64,000 nucleotides of DNA, taken from NCBI GenBank assembly GCA_029706075.1, contig JAINUG010000070.1, positions 248,001 through 312,000 on the forward strand, in the 5' to 3' direction. The stretch is from Aldrovandia affinis. Lineage: Eukaryota > Chordata > Actinopteri > Notacanthiformes > Halosauridae. Positions 10,531-21,781 of the stretch are shown one piece after another. The translations under genes were made by a program, and so were the position numbers. The stretch's first letter is position 1. Every line of letters starts with the position of its first letter. Below the pieces are notes generated by a model. It was not told the origin of the DNA. It did no database searches and worked only from the letters and a program-made list of their open reading frames with translations.

Positions 10531-11699
10531 TAAGAACAGCCCATACTGTTAGTATACACATTCCAAGACTCAAACCTAAACAGCTCCCTTCAAAGAATTG
10601 GCACATTAATACCCCAAAATCATATTTAAGATCAATATTAGCACGTGTTCTAACCTATTATTGAGTTGAATCAATTAACTGTAATGACTTGCCTAAATTA
10701 CATGAATTCTGTTGGTTTTTGTTTTGTTGAATTGCTATTTACATTGCTAGAATTTCTTGTCAAATCTGTAGCAGAGGAGCTTGAAATGATCACTGTCTTA
10801 ATGTGCATGTCAGCGTGAAAGTAGAGGGTCTTTTAGGGTTAAGCTGGGAACAGTGCTCTGACCACTAATGACCACAATAGCTTTACCTTTACTCACTTCT
10901 GCAAAGCTGTAAAACAAGTTCAGGAGTGTGCTGTCATGTACAATTTTACAATGAAGAGCAATTACATCATCACACTTTTCCATGGAATAATACATCTGGG
11001 AAATTTATTTGGTGGCAGTTCACTAGCAAAATCAGGTTTGACAGAAACCACAGACATATCAAACCCAAAGAACATGAACTATGGCAGTGGACAGATCAAA
11101 ACATTTTTTTACTCCTCACCAGCCCTTTATAAAAAAACATGTTCTTCTTTAACAGTCAAACCAGCGCGTTCTTCTTCAGCACAGGTATCTAATGTATCTG
11201 CAGGTGTCTAATTTCTGAACATGCTGTAAAATTAAAAAAATGTAAATGGAGAGAAGGGGAGATGGGGAGATGGCATTCTATGACATTCTTAGAAAACCTG
11301 AACCCCACCCAAGTACACAATTACCTATTTGATGATGCAAGAGCCAGTGCATACCACTATGTCTTCCTGTTCCGCCAAATCGCTTTTCCAACTAAGCTCC
11401 TCACATTGTAGTGTAGGGCAGTTCACATAACCATGCCCTGAAGTAACCCAAAAGAATGTGAACTGTGTTTATGATGCCAGCAGGGAGCCAACAGGCGAGA
11501 TGTGTAAACAATGGAGAAAGCTAACGTTAATTGGAGTCAGATAGAGTAATTGGAGTTAGATAACATGCATTTAATCCTGTTCACTACACGCTATCTTTCA
11601 CCATTCGGACACTTCCACCATTTGGTATGTTTGAGTGAGATCCTACAGGATTCTACAGTAGATTTAAACACTTTCAGATTCTGTTTAAATACAAATGGA

Positions 11700-11865
11700 A
11701 TAGGAGGGACTGCTAGGGGGTTAACCCTGTTAAGGCACAGTTCTAGTGTGTGGATGAGCCTCACAGTCTGGTATCGAATCCAAACCGTGTCATTGCCGAC
11801 TGTAGTCAGCAGCCTCGCAGGGCGACGCATAATTGGCAATAGCATTACCCAGGGAGGGAGGGACT
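11700..11865 (+). repeat. tRNA-derived SINE relic in each array unit
   Basis: GGTATCGAATCCAGACCG-like B box, followed by CTCGCAGGGCGACGCATAAT, resembles a fish tRNA SINE whose body reads CATAGGGCGGCGCACAATTGG. The same segment recurs in the other units near 17636-17790, 22896-23040 and 25590-25735, so it was present before the duplication. Confidence 0.5.
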
Positions 11866-12520
11866 TTTCCACCCAAGTATCAGGAAGAGAAAGAGCATTA
11901 CTAAATTATAATTATTATTTGAATCATTTACAATACAACAATAATGTTTTTCAGGATTGTGCAATAACCATTAAAAACATTTACAGAAAGTGAATCACTG
12001 AAGAAATATGAAGACAGAAACATCTACAAATGTCTAGAAATGAAAGTTTACGTCTAGAAATTTGAATAGTTTCTGTGCTGATCTCAAATTACTCACCTGT
12101 ATTTTGATTTCAATTTGCCATATTTTCTATGTATTTTGACACATCAGTTATTAACTCCATTAGTTGCATATTTTGGCTGATCAGTAATAATGAATGGCTC
12201 TGCCAAGACTCACACAAGCTCCGAAGCCTGGAAAACAGAGTATCCAGTGATAAGGCAACATGTTTGGAGATATAAAAGGAGAGCATATAACCCTGGAATT
12301 AGAACATAAAAAAATGAAGAAAACAACATAATCTTTAGGTGACCCCCAGTGATGTTGAAATACTATGCATTTTGTTGTGCCACTATTGGGCGGGGTGTCA
12401 AATAAAGGAGGCTTGCTAGATAACTACAGTTAAAATCTGAAAAGATTTATCATCTTGAATTATGGACCCTGAATTGCACATAGATTTTTTCCTTGCAGAT
12501 GATATAGCCTACACATGTAG

Positions 12521-13204
12521 TGTCAGGAATGGTACCAGAAAACCAGGCGCGGACCAAGAAATGCAATAATATATTTTATTGCGTAAACAGGCGATGGTCA
12601 CACAGGAGTAAACAGAGCAATGCAGAGATCCAAAGAATGGTCGGGGACAGGCAGAGTTCATTCCGGGCTTCAGTAGTATCAGGGGCAGGCAAGGCGTAGT
12701 CAGTGGGCAGGCGAAGGTCGATAACGTGAAAGCAGTCCAGGGAACACAGGGAGGAGCGGGAACGAGACTGAGATATAGACGAACACTGGAGCACGAGCAT
12801 GAACACAAACACGATTAAACAAAACACGGGGAAAAAGAGAAAACGCTGGAGAGTTGTGTAGGCATACACAAAGCACAAGACAATCTGGCAACGAACATGG
12901 GAAAACACACAGCTTAAATACATTTAGACATAACAAGAAACAATCAGGAATAAACATGAATGCAGCTGACTGCAATCAGACACGAGGAATTAAGTGAAAA
13001 CGATAATACAATAACGAGACAATCAGGAAATGAACATGGGAAACGAACAGCTAACTACATCAGACATAACGAGAAACAGGTGAAACAGATCATTCACTGA
13101 CGAGACTGGAACAGCGAAAGTAAAAACACGGACCAGACAACTAGGAAAACATGGAACAAACTACAAACGCTTAATTATGGGAAACACGAACACGAGACGT
13201 GACA
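12521..13204 (-). repeat. 3' LTR of the gypsy chromovirus (684 bp)
   Basis: Bounded by TGTCAGGAATGG and ACGAGACGTGACA (TG...CA rule). The first 63 bp are matched by 16564-16626, the stub of the opposite LTR. Confidence 0.88.
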
Positions 13205-13760
13205 GTACCTCCCCCCCTAGGGACGCCACCTGGCGGATCACCAACCTGTACTGGATGCCGACACAGGAATTCCTGGATTAGGGAGGGGTCGACGATATGT
13301 CTTTCAGGCACCCAACTGCGTTCCTCGGGACCATACCCCTCCCAATCCACCAGAAATTGGCGACCACGGCCCCTGCGTCAGACATCCAGCAGGCGGCGAA
13401 CGGTGTAGACTGGGCCCCCTTCGATGAGCCAGGGGGGAGGTGGGGTGCGGACAGGAGGGCTAAAACGAGACAACATAGGGTTTTAGACGAGACACGTGAA
13501 ACACAGGATGGATGCGGCGTAGGGGAGGAGGGAGGCGCAACTGTATGGCCGAGGGGATGATAACACGAATGATGGGGTAGGGACCAATAAATCTAGGGGA
13601 TAACTTTTTACAAGAACTCCGCAGGGAATGTCTTTTGCAGAGAGCCAAACCTTCTGACCGACCCTGTAGCGAGGGGCAGGGCGGCGGCGGCGGTCGGCCT
13701 GGCTTTTCATAGCTGACACATGGCGAAGCAGGGTGGCACGCACTCTCCGCCAAGTATTCC
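13205..13760 (-). pseudogene. gypsy integrase C-terminus and chromodomain (broken)
   Basis: Minus-strand reading gives [32 protein letters not shown], then PVYTVRRLLDV, a TGA stop, and [20 protein letters not shown]. The last two pieces are a chromodomain (the Y-V---L core and W-GY---E-SW). Chromodomains direct integration to marked chromatin in this group of elements. The in-frame stop sits inside the chromodomain. Confidence 0.8.
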
Positions 13761-13830
13761 GGGCTCTAATAATGAAAGCCTTGGCAGATGGCACCTCCAC
13801 CTCCTTCTCCTCCTCCGGGAATAGAGGAGG

Positions 13831-14656
13831 TTAGTACCCCAGACAGCATTGGAATGGAGAAATTCCAGTGGAGGAAACGGGAAGAGAATTGTGTGCATAC
13901 TCCACCCAGGGCAGGGAGCGTGACCAAGTAGCAGGAGTTTGTTCAGCCAGACAGCGCAGTCCCTTCCCCAGCTCCTTGTTGTAACGCTCCGTCTGGCCAT
14001 TGGTCTCTGGGTGGAAACCAGAGGACAGGTTGGGTTTGGCACCGATGAGCAAGCAGAACGCCTTCCAGAACCCGCTGGAGAACTGGGGCCCCCGGTCTGA
14101 GGGACCACGGGCGTCGTAGAACTGCCAACGGCTGAAGGAGACCGCTGGGGCGAGCATTGGAGGTCTTGGACCAGGCACAGGGCACACAGGCTGTCACAAA
14201 TTCGGCCGTGTCATCCTTCATAGTGGGCCACCAAAACCTACGAGACAAGAAGGCTAGGGTGCGTGAAACACCGGGGTGACAGGCCATCGGGGAGGAGTGG
14301 GCCCACTCCAATACTTGGGACCGGACGGTCTCTGGAACGAACAGGCGGTTGGCTGGCGTATCCCTGGGAGACCGTGTAGCATGTAGCGCCTCTTCCACCG
14401 TCTGAACAATATCGAACACGGCTGCTGCTACCACGCAGCTGGGCGGCAGAATAGGCTCAGGGTTACTCTCCTCTTCGGGAGAGGCGTAGATCCGGGATAA
14501 GGCATCGGCCTTAGTGTTCTTAGAACCTGGGCGAAATGACAGTGTAAAAACAAAATGGGCCAAAAATAGAGACCATCTGGCTTGACGAGGGTTAAGGCGT
14601 TGAGCCGAGTGGAGGTATTCCAGATTATGATGATCCGTCCAAACCAGGAATGGCAC
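13831..14656 (-). pseudogene. gypsy RNase H end and integrase (deleted core)
   Basis: Residues read [20 protein letters not shown] (RNase H end), then the zinc-binding HH-CC region (ACHPG ... [10 protein letters not shown]). A frame change follows, and the core resumes at [16 protein letters not shown] and [15 protein letters not shown], carrying the second Asp and the Glu of the DDE triad. The segment with the first Asp is deleted, at about 14180-14110. Hence the integrase is inactive. Confidence 0.85.
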
Positions 14657-14686
14657 AATACCTCCCTCTAGCCAGTGTCTCCACTC

Positions 14687-15889
14687 CTAAAATGCTAATT
14701 TGATGGCTAATAGTTTTCGATCACTAATACTGTAATTTCTTTCAGTGGTGGAAAGGCGGTGTGAGAAGAAAGCGCATGGGTGTACCTTATTATCAATGGC
14801 TCTTTGCGAAAGGATCGCCCCTGTTCCTGAATCGGAGGCATCCACCTCCACAATGAACTGACGTGTGGGATCCGGGAGTGCGAGGACAGGGGCTGACGTG
14901 AACTGGGACTTTAGTCTCTCGAAGGCCGCCTGGGCATCAGGGTTCCATCTAAAATAAACTTTAGTAGACGTCAGAGTGATTAACGGTGCGGCGACCGTGC
15001 TGTAATTACGTACAAACCGTCTGTAAAAGTTTGCGAATCCTAGAAAACGTTGGAGTCGTTTTCGATCAGTAGGTACGGGCCATTCCTGTACCGCCTGCAC
15101 CTTGGTGAGGTCCATCTCCAGATGACCTCGGGAGATGATGAATCCTAAAAACTGAACCAAGGTTTTATGGAACTCACATTTTTCAGCCTTGATAAATAAC
15201 TGGTTCTCGAGCAGTCTCTGGATGACTTGGCGTACATGCTGTACGTGTTCCTCGATAGTTTTGGAAAAAATAAGGATGTCATCAAGGTAGACATAAGCGA
15301 ATCGGGACAACATGTCCCGGAGTACGTCATTCACCAATCCCTGGAAGACGGCAGGGGCGTTGGTGAGACCGAATGGCATGGCCAGGTATTCATAATGACC
15401 TATGTGGGTGTTGAAGACAGTCTTCCACTCGTCCCCCTCCCGAATCCGGACCAGGTGGTAGGCGTTGCGGAGATCTAACTTGGTGAAGAATTGCCCCTCC
15501 TAAAGATTGTTGAACGCAGATGACATTAATGGGAGTGGATATCGGTTCTTTACTGTGATGGCATGGAGTCCCCTGTAATCAATACAGGGACACAGGGTTC
15601 CATCTTTCTTCTTAACAAAAAAGAATCCTGCACCAGCAGGGGACGACGAAGGACGGATGATTCCTGACGTTAATGACGAGGAGATGTACTCTTCCATGGC
15701 TTTATTTTCTGGGGCAGACAATGAATACAGGTGGTCTCTGGTTGGAGTAGAGCCCGGAAGTAGGTCAATGGGACAATCATAAGCGCGATGAGACGGTAAT
15801 GTGCAGGCACGGGACTTACTGAAAGCCTGACCGAGATCGTGATATTTGGGGGGCACTAGTGACAGGTCGACCAGTCTCTCTTTAGTCAC
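14687..15889 (-). pseudogene. gypsy reverse transcriptase and RNase H start (two stops)
   Basis: Starts after a remnant of the protease ([16 protein letters not shown] near 15950). RT motifs run in order: [54 protein letters not shown], and RNase H begins at [21 protein letters not shown] at about 15500 and a TAG near 14686 interrupt an otherwise continuous frame; both could be single-base changes from CAG and GAG. Confidence 0.88.
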
Positions 15890-15969
15890 GGGCGTGGAAT
15901 CTCCAGGGGTAGTTGCAGAACGTAAACATGATTTCTGACAGTAAAAGCTCCACTCCCGGATGTTTCCAG

Positions 15970-16550
15970 TGGTCCAGTCAATACTGGGATTGTGGGTCGC
16001 CAGCCAGGGTCCGCCAAGCTCCCTGGCGAAGCTGAAGCAGTTGACGCGCAGCTGCCCGTCCGACCGAGGACCGGTCGAAAACCCTTCTCATCTCCTCCGC
16101 AAAGGATGAGAAGGTCGTGAGAGCAGGGTGTCCAGACTCCCAGAGAGAGGTTCCCCACAGTCGAGCCTTTCCCCCAAGGAGTGTGATTACATATGCTACC
16201 CTCGCTCGCTCCATAGGAAATGAGGAGGGTTGGAGTTCGAACACTAGAGAGCACTGACTGAGGAAAGCGCGACAGGAGTTGGGGTCGCCCAGGTAGCATT
16301 CTGGAGGAGGTAATTAAGGTTCGAACCCCCTCTGATAACCAGCTTGCGTCTGGACTTGGGTCACTGCAGTCTGTGCAGAACGGACAGCCACTGCCGACTC
16401 CTGGGTGACTTGGGCCATGGTGGAAAGCTGCTCCGCCAAAGCTTGGACGGTCTGCTGCAATGTCCGCAGCTCCGTCTCGTGATGTCCCAGGCGAATCCCG
16501 TGGTAATGGGCAACGTCGGCAGGATCAGGTCGGTCCGCTGGTTCCATCAT
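15970..16550 (-). pseudogene. gypsy gag (frameshifted, C-terminus deleted)
   Basis: Begins MMEPADRPDP at 16550, with a short coiled helix. After a frame change it continues as ELQPSSFPMERARVAYVITL and [20 protein letters not shown], the retrotransposon gag capsid region. It then joins directly to protease sequence ([15 protein letters not shown]) near 16015. The zinc knuckle and most of the protease are therefore lost in one deletion. Confidence 0.82.
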
Positions 16551-16563
16551 GGCCAGATTGTTC

Positions 16564-16635
16564 TGTCAGGAATGGTACCAGAAAACCAGGCACGGACCCA
16601 GAAATGCAATAATATATTTTATTGCGATCTTGCGT
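16564..16635 (-). repeat. Truncated 5' LTR (U5 stub)
   Basis: TGTCAGGAATGGTACCAG and following bases match the start of the LTR at 12521 for about 63 bp and then stop. The sequence after it (GATCTTGCGTAAAGATC) is a small palindrome at the break. Confidence 0.8.
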
Positions 16636-17865
16636 AAAGATCCTTCTATTATTTAAGGATCGAAAGAGGGGCGTTCATGATTATGACATTCTGAGTGCTT
16701 TAACGTATTTTTAAAAACTGTTTAGATGGATTAGCATTAGAATGCATATGTGAGTCGAATGGTGTATTGAAACTGTGGGGCGTGGAGGTTATTTAATACG
16801 CCAATGGTTTGATTACCTTTACTCACTTCTGCAAAGCTGTAAAACGAGTTCAGGAGTGTGCTGTCATGTACAATTTTACAATGAAGAGCAATTACATCAT
16901 CACACTTTTCCATGGAGTAATGCATCTGGGACATTTATTTGGTGGCAGTTCACTAGCAAAATCAGGTTTGACAGAAACCACAGACATATCAAACCGAAAG
17001 AACATGAACTATGGCAGTGGACAGATCAAAACATTTTTTTACTCCTCACCAGCCCTTTATAAAAAAACATGTTCTTCTTTAACAGTCAAACCAGCGTGTT
17101 CTTATTCAGCACAGGTATCTAATGTATCTGCAGGTGTCTAATTTCTGAACATGCTGTAAAATGTAAAAAATGTAAATGGAGATAAGGGGAGATGGCATTC
17201 TATGACATTCTTAGGAAACCTGAACCCCATCCAAGTACACAATTACCTGTTTGATGATGCAAGAGCCAGTGCCTTCCTGTTCCGCCAAATCGCTTTTCCA
17301 ACTAAGCTCCTCACATTGTAGTGTAGGGCAGTTCACAGAACCATGCCCTGAAGTAACCCAAAAGAATGTGAACTGTGTTTATGATGCCAGCAGGGAGCCA
17401 ACAGGTGAGATGCGTAAACAATGGAGAAAGCTAACATTAATTGGAGTCAGATAGAGTAATTGGAGTTAGATAACATGCATTTAATCCTGTTCTGGTATCA
17501 CAAGGTAAGACTACATGCTATCCTTCACCATTCGGACACTTCCACCATTTGGTGTGTTTGAGTGAGATCCTACAGGATTCTACAGTAGATTTAAACACTT
17601 TCAGATTCTGTTTAAATACAAATGGAATAGGAGGGACTGCTAGGGGGTTAACCCTGTTAAGGCACAGTTCTAGTGTGTGGATGAGCATCACAGTCTGGTA
17701 TCGAATCCAGACCGTGTCATTGCCGACTGTAGTCAGCAGCCTCGCAGGGCGACGCATAATTGGCAATAGCATTACCCAGGGAGGGAGGGACTCTTCCACC
17801 CAAGTATCAGGAAGAGAAAGAGCATTACTAAATTATAATAATTATTTGAATCATTTACAATACAA

Positions 17866-18486
17866 ATCAAATCAAATCAAGTTTATTTGTATAGCGCTTT
17901 TCACAATAGAATTGTCACACTTCTCGCAGGATCTAGGTCAGAGGCCGAGGCAGAGAAGAGAACATGCAGTCAGAAAAAAAAGCAGTGCTATAGCCAGTAG
18001 CATTATGTAAGAGCAGGGGAGCACAAGCATAGGAAATATACAGATAGCCCCAACAGGTGTAAGCTATGGCAGCATACCTATTAGGAGAGGGACAGAGAAA
18101 ACACGCAGCCATGAGAGAGTTCCAAACAATCCACACCTGATCAAGGATAACCAGCATAACAGTGGTGGTAACACATTGAGGAGGTGACAGTATGGAAAGT
18201 TTCTCACTCCATAAGACACTAAGGCACGGCCTTCTCCATCTCTCCACCTAGACTATGTTTGGCAGTAGGCTAGGCTGAAAAGATATGTTTTTAATCTACA
18301 CTTAAAAATTGAAACTGTGTCCAAATCCCTAACATGCCTTGGTAAACCGTTCCACAACAGAGGAGCTCTAAAAGAGAAGGGTCTACCACCAGCTGTGCTT
18401 TTCAAAATTCTAGGGAGTAATAGATGGCCGGCTTTTTGTGAACGAAGCAGTCGTGTCGGCTTATAGGGGGCAATCATTTCAGTCAG
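17866..18486 (-). mobile_element. 5'-truncated L2-like LINE
   Basis: The minus-strand 3' tail is the ATCAAATCAAATC repeat at 17866. The 3' UTR contains TTATTTGTATAGCGCTTTTC. The coding end, in the frame 18495-18253, reads PRILKSTAGGRPFSFRAPLL and DTVSIFKCRLKTYLFSLAY, the C-terminus of L2-group ORF2 proteins. ATACAA is duplicated at 17860-17865 and 18487-18492, and copy 4 shows the empty site. Only the last ~80 codons were copied, a usual 5' truncation. Confidence 0.85.
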
Positions 18487-19227
18487 ATACAACAATAATG
18501 TTTTTCAGGATTGTGCAATAACCATTAAAAACATTTACAGAAAGTGAATCACTGAAAAAATATGAAGATAGAAACATCTACAAATGTCTAGAAATGAAAG
18601 TTTACATCTAGAAATTTGAATAGCTTCTGTGCTGATCTCAAATTACTCGCTTGTATTTTGATTTCAATTTGCCATATTTTCTATGTATTTTGATACATCA
18701 GTTATTAACTCCATTAGTTGCGTATTTTGGCTGATCAGTAATAATGAATGGCTCTGCCAAGACTCACACAAGCTCCGAAGCCTGGAAAACAGAGTATCCA
18801 GTGATAAGGCAACATGTTTGGAGTTATAAAAGGAGAGCATCTAACCCTGGAATTAGAACATTAAAAAATGAAGAAAACAACATAATCTTTAGGTGACCCC
18901 CAGTGATGTTGAAATACTATGCATTTTGTTGTGCCACTATTGGGCGGGGTGTCAAATAGAGGAGGCTTGCTAGATAACTAGACAGTTAAAATCAGAAAAG
19001 ATTTATCATCTTGAATTATGGACCCTGATTTGCACATTGATTTTTTCCTTGGAGATGATATAGCCTACACCTTTAGGCCATATTTCATACTTAACCTCCC
19101 ACACACTATCATACTCTCTCACACATATATAAAACCTCTTACACACAACCCCTCACATACAAATATTATGTGAGAGATTTCATCTGTGCATTTCACATTC
19201 GTTTATACAGTTATGTTCTTTAGATAT

Positions 19228-19802
19228 TGTGGCGTCCCCAAGGGTTGGGCGACACTCACGGACCTTGCAGGGGGCGTAGGCAAGTGGAAGAACACAGAGG
19301 AGGCAGTAATATAACCAAAAATGATAATTTATTATTCTAACACGAACAAGGGCAACACGAAACAAAGGGTGGGGTCTTCAGGGGAATACAAACAAAGTCC
19401 ACAAATCCTTATCTCGTTGTCCAAGTCCGTTCCAATGTCCAAAATCCAGTTCGTAGTCCGCAATCCAGTCCGTAGTCAAAGTCCAAAACAATCAAATTTC
19501 CAACAAAAACACACTTCAACACTCTCTTTGTAAATCCTGGCTGGTCAACGACTTCACAGGTATTTACTCACTCTCCAAACACACAGCACTCCTTCCCACT
19601 CACGTTCCTACTCCTCTCCCAGAACAATGGGATTCAGCCCTTTAAATAGGCCTCCAAAATGGCTTTCAGCTGGTCGTTTGTCCAATTGCCGTGACTTTGC
19701 TCAGGTGTGACTGTGGCCTGCTGGGAAATGTAGTGTTTCCTGGCGCCCATGTGTTGTAGGCCAGGCAGCCATTTTCCTAGTGCAGCCCATCGGGCTGCCA
19801 CA
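19228..19802 (-). repeat. 3' LTR of the coiled-coil element (575 bp)
   Basis: Minus-strand ends are TGTGGCAGCCCG and GGGGACGCCACA. A TATA-like CCTATTTAAAGGG lies at plus 19650-19638 and AATAAA at 19333-19328, about 310 bp further on, in the order expected for U3-R. Confidence 0.92.
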
Positions 19803-21197
19803 CACCCTTCTCCTCAGCTCTGACCTCGGGAGGGCTGAGCGGCCTATTCCCAGCGGCCACCAGGAGGGTCCCCCTCTCCAGGTCCACTCAGGTCCACTTA
19901 AAACCTCGCGAAAGGATTTCTCTGTGGCCCGCTGCTGGGCTTCTATCGCCGCCATCTCCTCCGCCTCTTTGAGTCCGCGCTCGAACCATCCCTTGGTGCC
20001 CTCCATGGACTGGATTTGAGCCTGCAGCTCCTCCACCGTCTGCTGTAGGCTCTCCAGCTCCCGAGTGCGGGCCTTCTCGTCGCGGAGCTGTGAGCGGATC
20101 TCCTCCTCGGTGCGGTTCTTGTCCTCGTGCAGGCCGCGCAGCTCCTTCTCGTAGCGCGCCCGCACGCCCAGCACCTCCTTCTCGTGCTGCAGCCGCGCGT
20201 CGCTCAGCTCCTCCTTGTGCCGCGACTTCTCCTGCGCCACGTCGATGGCCAGCTCGTCCAGCATGGCCTTGCACTTGTCCGCCGTCTTCCTGGTCGCCTC
20301 CAGCTCCTGCTGGAGTTTGTCCTTCTCTTGGCCCCGTTCAGTCAGCTGCTCCAGGAGCCGGCTGTTGGCGCGGTTCACCTCCTGCTCGGTCTGTAACTCC
20401 TGGTTCTGGGCCTTTTCCTGCTCCACGCTCTTCTCCAGCTGGTCACGGAGCTCCTTGAGCTGTTGGCCGTGCTTCTCGGATTCCCCCCTCAAGGCCTTCT
20501 CCTGGACCGCCTGTAGCTCCTGGTTCTGGGCCTTTTCCTGCTCCACGCTCGTCTCCAGCTGGGCCAGCTGCTCCCGCAGGGCGTTGGCCTCGACCTGGTG
20601 CGTATCCCTGCTCTCCTGCTCCACTCGGCACCGGAGTTGCTCCGCCTCGGACGCATGGTTCTCCGCTGCTTTCCTTAGCTCTGCCTCCTTCTGGGCGAGC
20701 CTGGTCTGTGCATCCCCCAAGGCCCTGGCATACTCATCTGTGGCCTGGTCCTGGGACTCCTGCATGTCCAGACACTGTCGCTGCTCATTCTCAAGCACCT
20801 GGGTTAGGTTTCTCATCTGCTCTTTGAGCGCCAAGTTGTGTGACTCTACACGCCTCATCTCATTGTCAAGGGATGCCTTCTCCTTTTCCATCTCCCCAGC
20901 CATGATTCCCAGCACTCTCAGGGAGTCCAGGTGGTGCTCCTCTTGCAATTTCATCACTGCCAGCAGGTGGCGCTCCTCTGAGGTGTTCAACTCCACCTTT
21001 GCCTTGCACAGCTCAATCTGGGCACTCTGCTTCAGCTGCTGGACCTCACGGAGGGTGACACGCCATCGGTCCTCCACCATGGCTGCCCGTCTCTTCAGTC
21101 TCTGCATCTCTTCCATCGTGGAGTCCGTTGCACAAACGAAACACAAACCCTGGTGCACTACCTCCTCTTGCCTATCTGTGCTGCCCTCTGCCCGCAT
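19701..21197 (-). CDS. Coiled-coil protein encoded by an LTR retrotransposon (498 codons)
   Basis: Function unknown. The ATG at 21197 lies in the candidate primer-binding region just after the 5' LTR; the frame is also open into the LTR without an ATG. Residues of about 28-430 are an almost unbroken heptad-rich, Glu/Gln/Arg/Leu-rich coiled coil. A segment [13 protein letters not shown] occurs twice, encoded by DNA repeats exactly 120 bp apart (44 of 45 bases identical). The last ~63 residues are not helical, and the frame ends inside the 3' LTR, overlapping the polypurine tract. No gag or pol motif is seen. GC content is far above that of the flanks, suggesting origin from a host coiled-coil gene; a rapidly evolved gag-like protein is the alternative. 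The frame is intact, consistent with recent activity. Confidence 0.75.
   Translation of the reverse strand: MRAEGSTDRQEEVVHQGLCFVCATDSTMEEMQRLKRRAAMVEDRWRVTLREVQQLKQSAQIELCKAKVELNTSEERHLLAVMKLQEEHHLDSLRVLGIMAGEMEKEKASLDNEMRRVESHNLALKEQMRNLTQVLENEQRQCLDMQESQDQATDEYARALGDAQTRLAQKEAELRKAAENHASEAEQLRCRVEQESRDTHQVEANALREQLAQLETSVEQEKAQNQELQAVQEKALRGESEKHGQQLKELRDQLEKSVEQEKAQNQELQTEQEVNRANSRLLEQLTERGQEKDKLQQELEATRKTADKCKAMLDELAIDVAQEKSRHKEELSDARLQHEKEVLGVRARYEKELRGLHEDKNRTEEEIRSQLRDEKARTRELESLQQTVEELQAQIQSMEGTKGWFERGLKEAEEMAAIEAQQRATEKSFREVLSGPEWTWRGGPSWWPLGIGRSALPRSELRRRVCGSPMGCTRKMAAWPTTHGRQETLHFPAGHSHT
20398..20562 (-). repeat. Two 45-bp direct repeats 120 bp apart in the coiled-coil frame
   Basis: TGGTTCTGGGCCTTTTCCTG at 20401 and at 20521, extended to about 45 bp with one mismatch. 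The 40-residue period fits a duplicated coiled-coil segment. Confidence 0.9.
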
Positions 21198-21208
21198 TCT
21201 CCACCATA

Positions 21209-21781
21209 TGTGGCGTCCCCAAGGGTTGGGCGACACTCACGGACCTTGCAGGGGGCGTAGGCAAGTGGAAGAACACAGAGGAGGCAGTAATATAACCAAA
21301 AATGATAATTTATTATTCTAACACGAACAAGGGCAACACGAAACAAAGGGTGGGGTCTTCAGGGAATACAAACAAAGTCCACAAATCCTTATCTCGTTGT
21401 CCAAGTCCGTTCCAATGTCCAAAATCCAGTTCGTAGTCCGCAATCCAGTCCGTAGTCAAAGTCCAAAACAATCAAATTTCCAACAAAAACACACTTCAAC
21501 ACTCTCTTTGTAAATCCTGGCTGGTCAACGACTTCACAGGTATTTACTCACTCTCCAAACACACAGCACTCCTTCCCACTCACGTTCCTACTCCTCTCCC
21601 AGAACAATGGGATTCAGCCCTTTAAATAGGCCTCCAAAATGGCTTTCAGCTGGTCGTTTGTCCAATTGCCGTGACTTTGCTCAGGTGTGACTGTGGCCTG
21701 CTGGGAAATGTAGTGTTTCCTGGCGCCCATGTGTTGTAGGCCAGGCAGCCATTTCCTAGTGCAGCCCATCGGGCTGCCACA
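21209..21781 (-). repeat. 5' LTR of the coiled-coil element (573 bp)
   Basis: Differs from the other LTR by one G in TTCAGGGGA/TTCAGGGA and one T in CCATTTTCC/CCATTTCC; otherwise I see no mismatch. AATAAA is at 21314-21309 on the minus strand. Confidence 0.93.

Larger units (their letters stand above)
12521..16640 (-). mobile_element. Decayed Ty3/gypsy chromovirus (Sushi-like) with one LTR and a U5 stub
   Basis: The element reads on the minus strand: partial 5' LTR (16632-16564), gag, protease remnant, RT, RNase H, integrase, chromodomain, polypurine tract (AGGGGGGGAGG just above 13205), full 3' LTR. The gag start (LGHHETELRTLQQTVQALAE) and a C-terminal chromodomain place it with chromodomain-bearing gypsy elements of the Sushi group. 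Stops, frameshifts and deletions make it inactive. No target duplication remains. Confidence 0.9.
10883..16812 (+). repeat. Array copy 1 (interrupted by gypsy element)
   Basis: Unit sequence runs 10883-12520, is interrupted by the gypsy element at 12521-16640, and resumes at ATTTAAGGATCGAAAGAGG (about 16650). Around 300 bp of the unit (its CACACTATCATAC segment and the start of the next block) is missing at the insertion, so the event was accompanied by a deletion. It carries a 10-bp insertion near 11350 relative to the other copies. Confidence 0.85.
19228..21781 (-). mobile_element. Non-autonomous LTR retrotransposon encoding a coiled-coil protein
   Basis: Two LTRs (19228-19802 and 21209-21781) differ by only two single-base indels. 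ATAT is duplicated on both sides, inside array copy 2. Orientation is minus: 5' LTR at right, then TATGGTGGAGAATGCGGGC (a TGG two bases inside the LTR, candidate primer-binding site, tRNA not identified), one long frame, a polypurine tract GAGGAGAAGGGTG, then the 3' LTR. No gag, protease, polymerase or integrase motif exists in the 1.4-kb interior, so mobility must depend on another element. The near-identity of the LTRs implies a recent insertion. Confidence 0.92.

Noticed and set aside
10926-11211. Overlapping plus-strand frames at the start of each array unit (MYNFTMKSNYIITLF...)
   Set aside because: The frame is broken by poly-T length change in copies 3 and 4 and no family was recognised; reported only as an uncertain exon-like stretch.
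11550-11993. 147-codon plus-strand frame in array copy 1 and its minus-strand partner
   Set aside because: It spans the tRNA-derived SINE relic and shows no protein-like conservation between copies.
12509-12975. Three overlapping minus-strand frames of about 90-115 codons
   Set aside because: They lie inside the gypsy LTR and carry no domain.
20215-21321. Plus-strand 368-codon Ser/Cys/Trp-rich open frame
   Set aside because: It is the complement of the coiled-coil frame; the residue pattern is what antisense reading of Glu/Gln/Leu-rich heptads gives.
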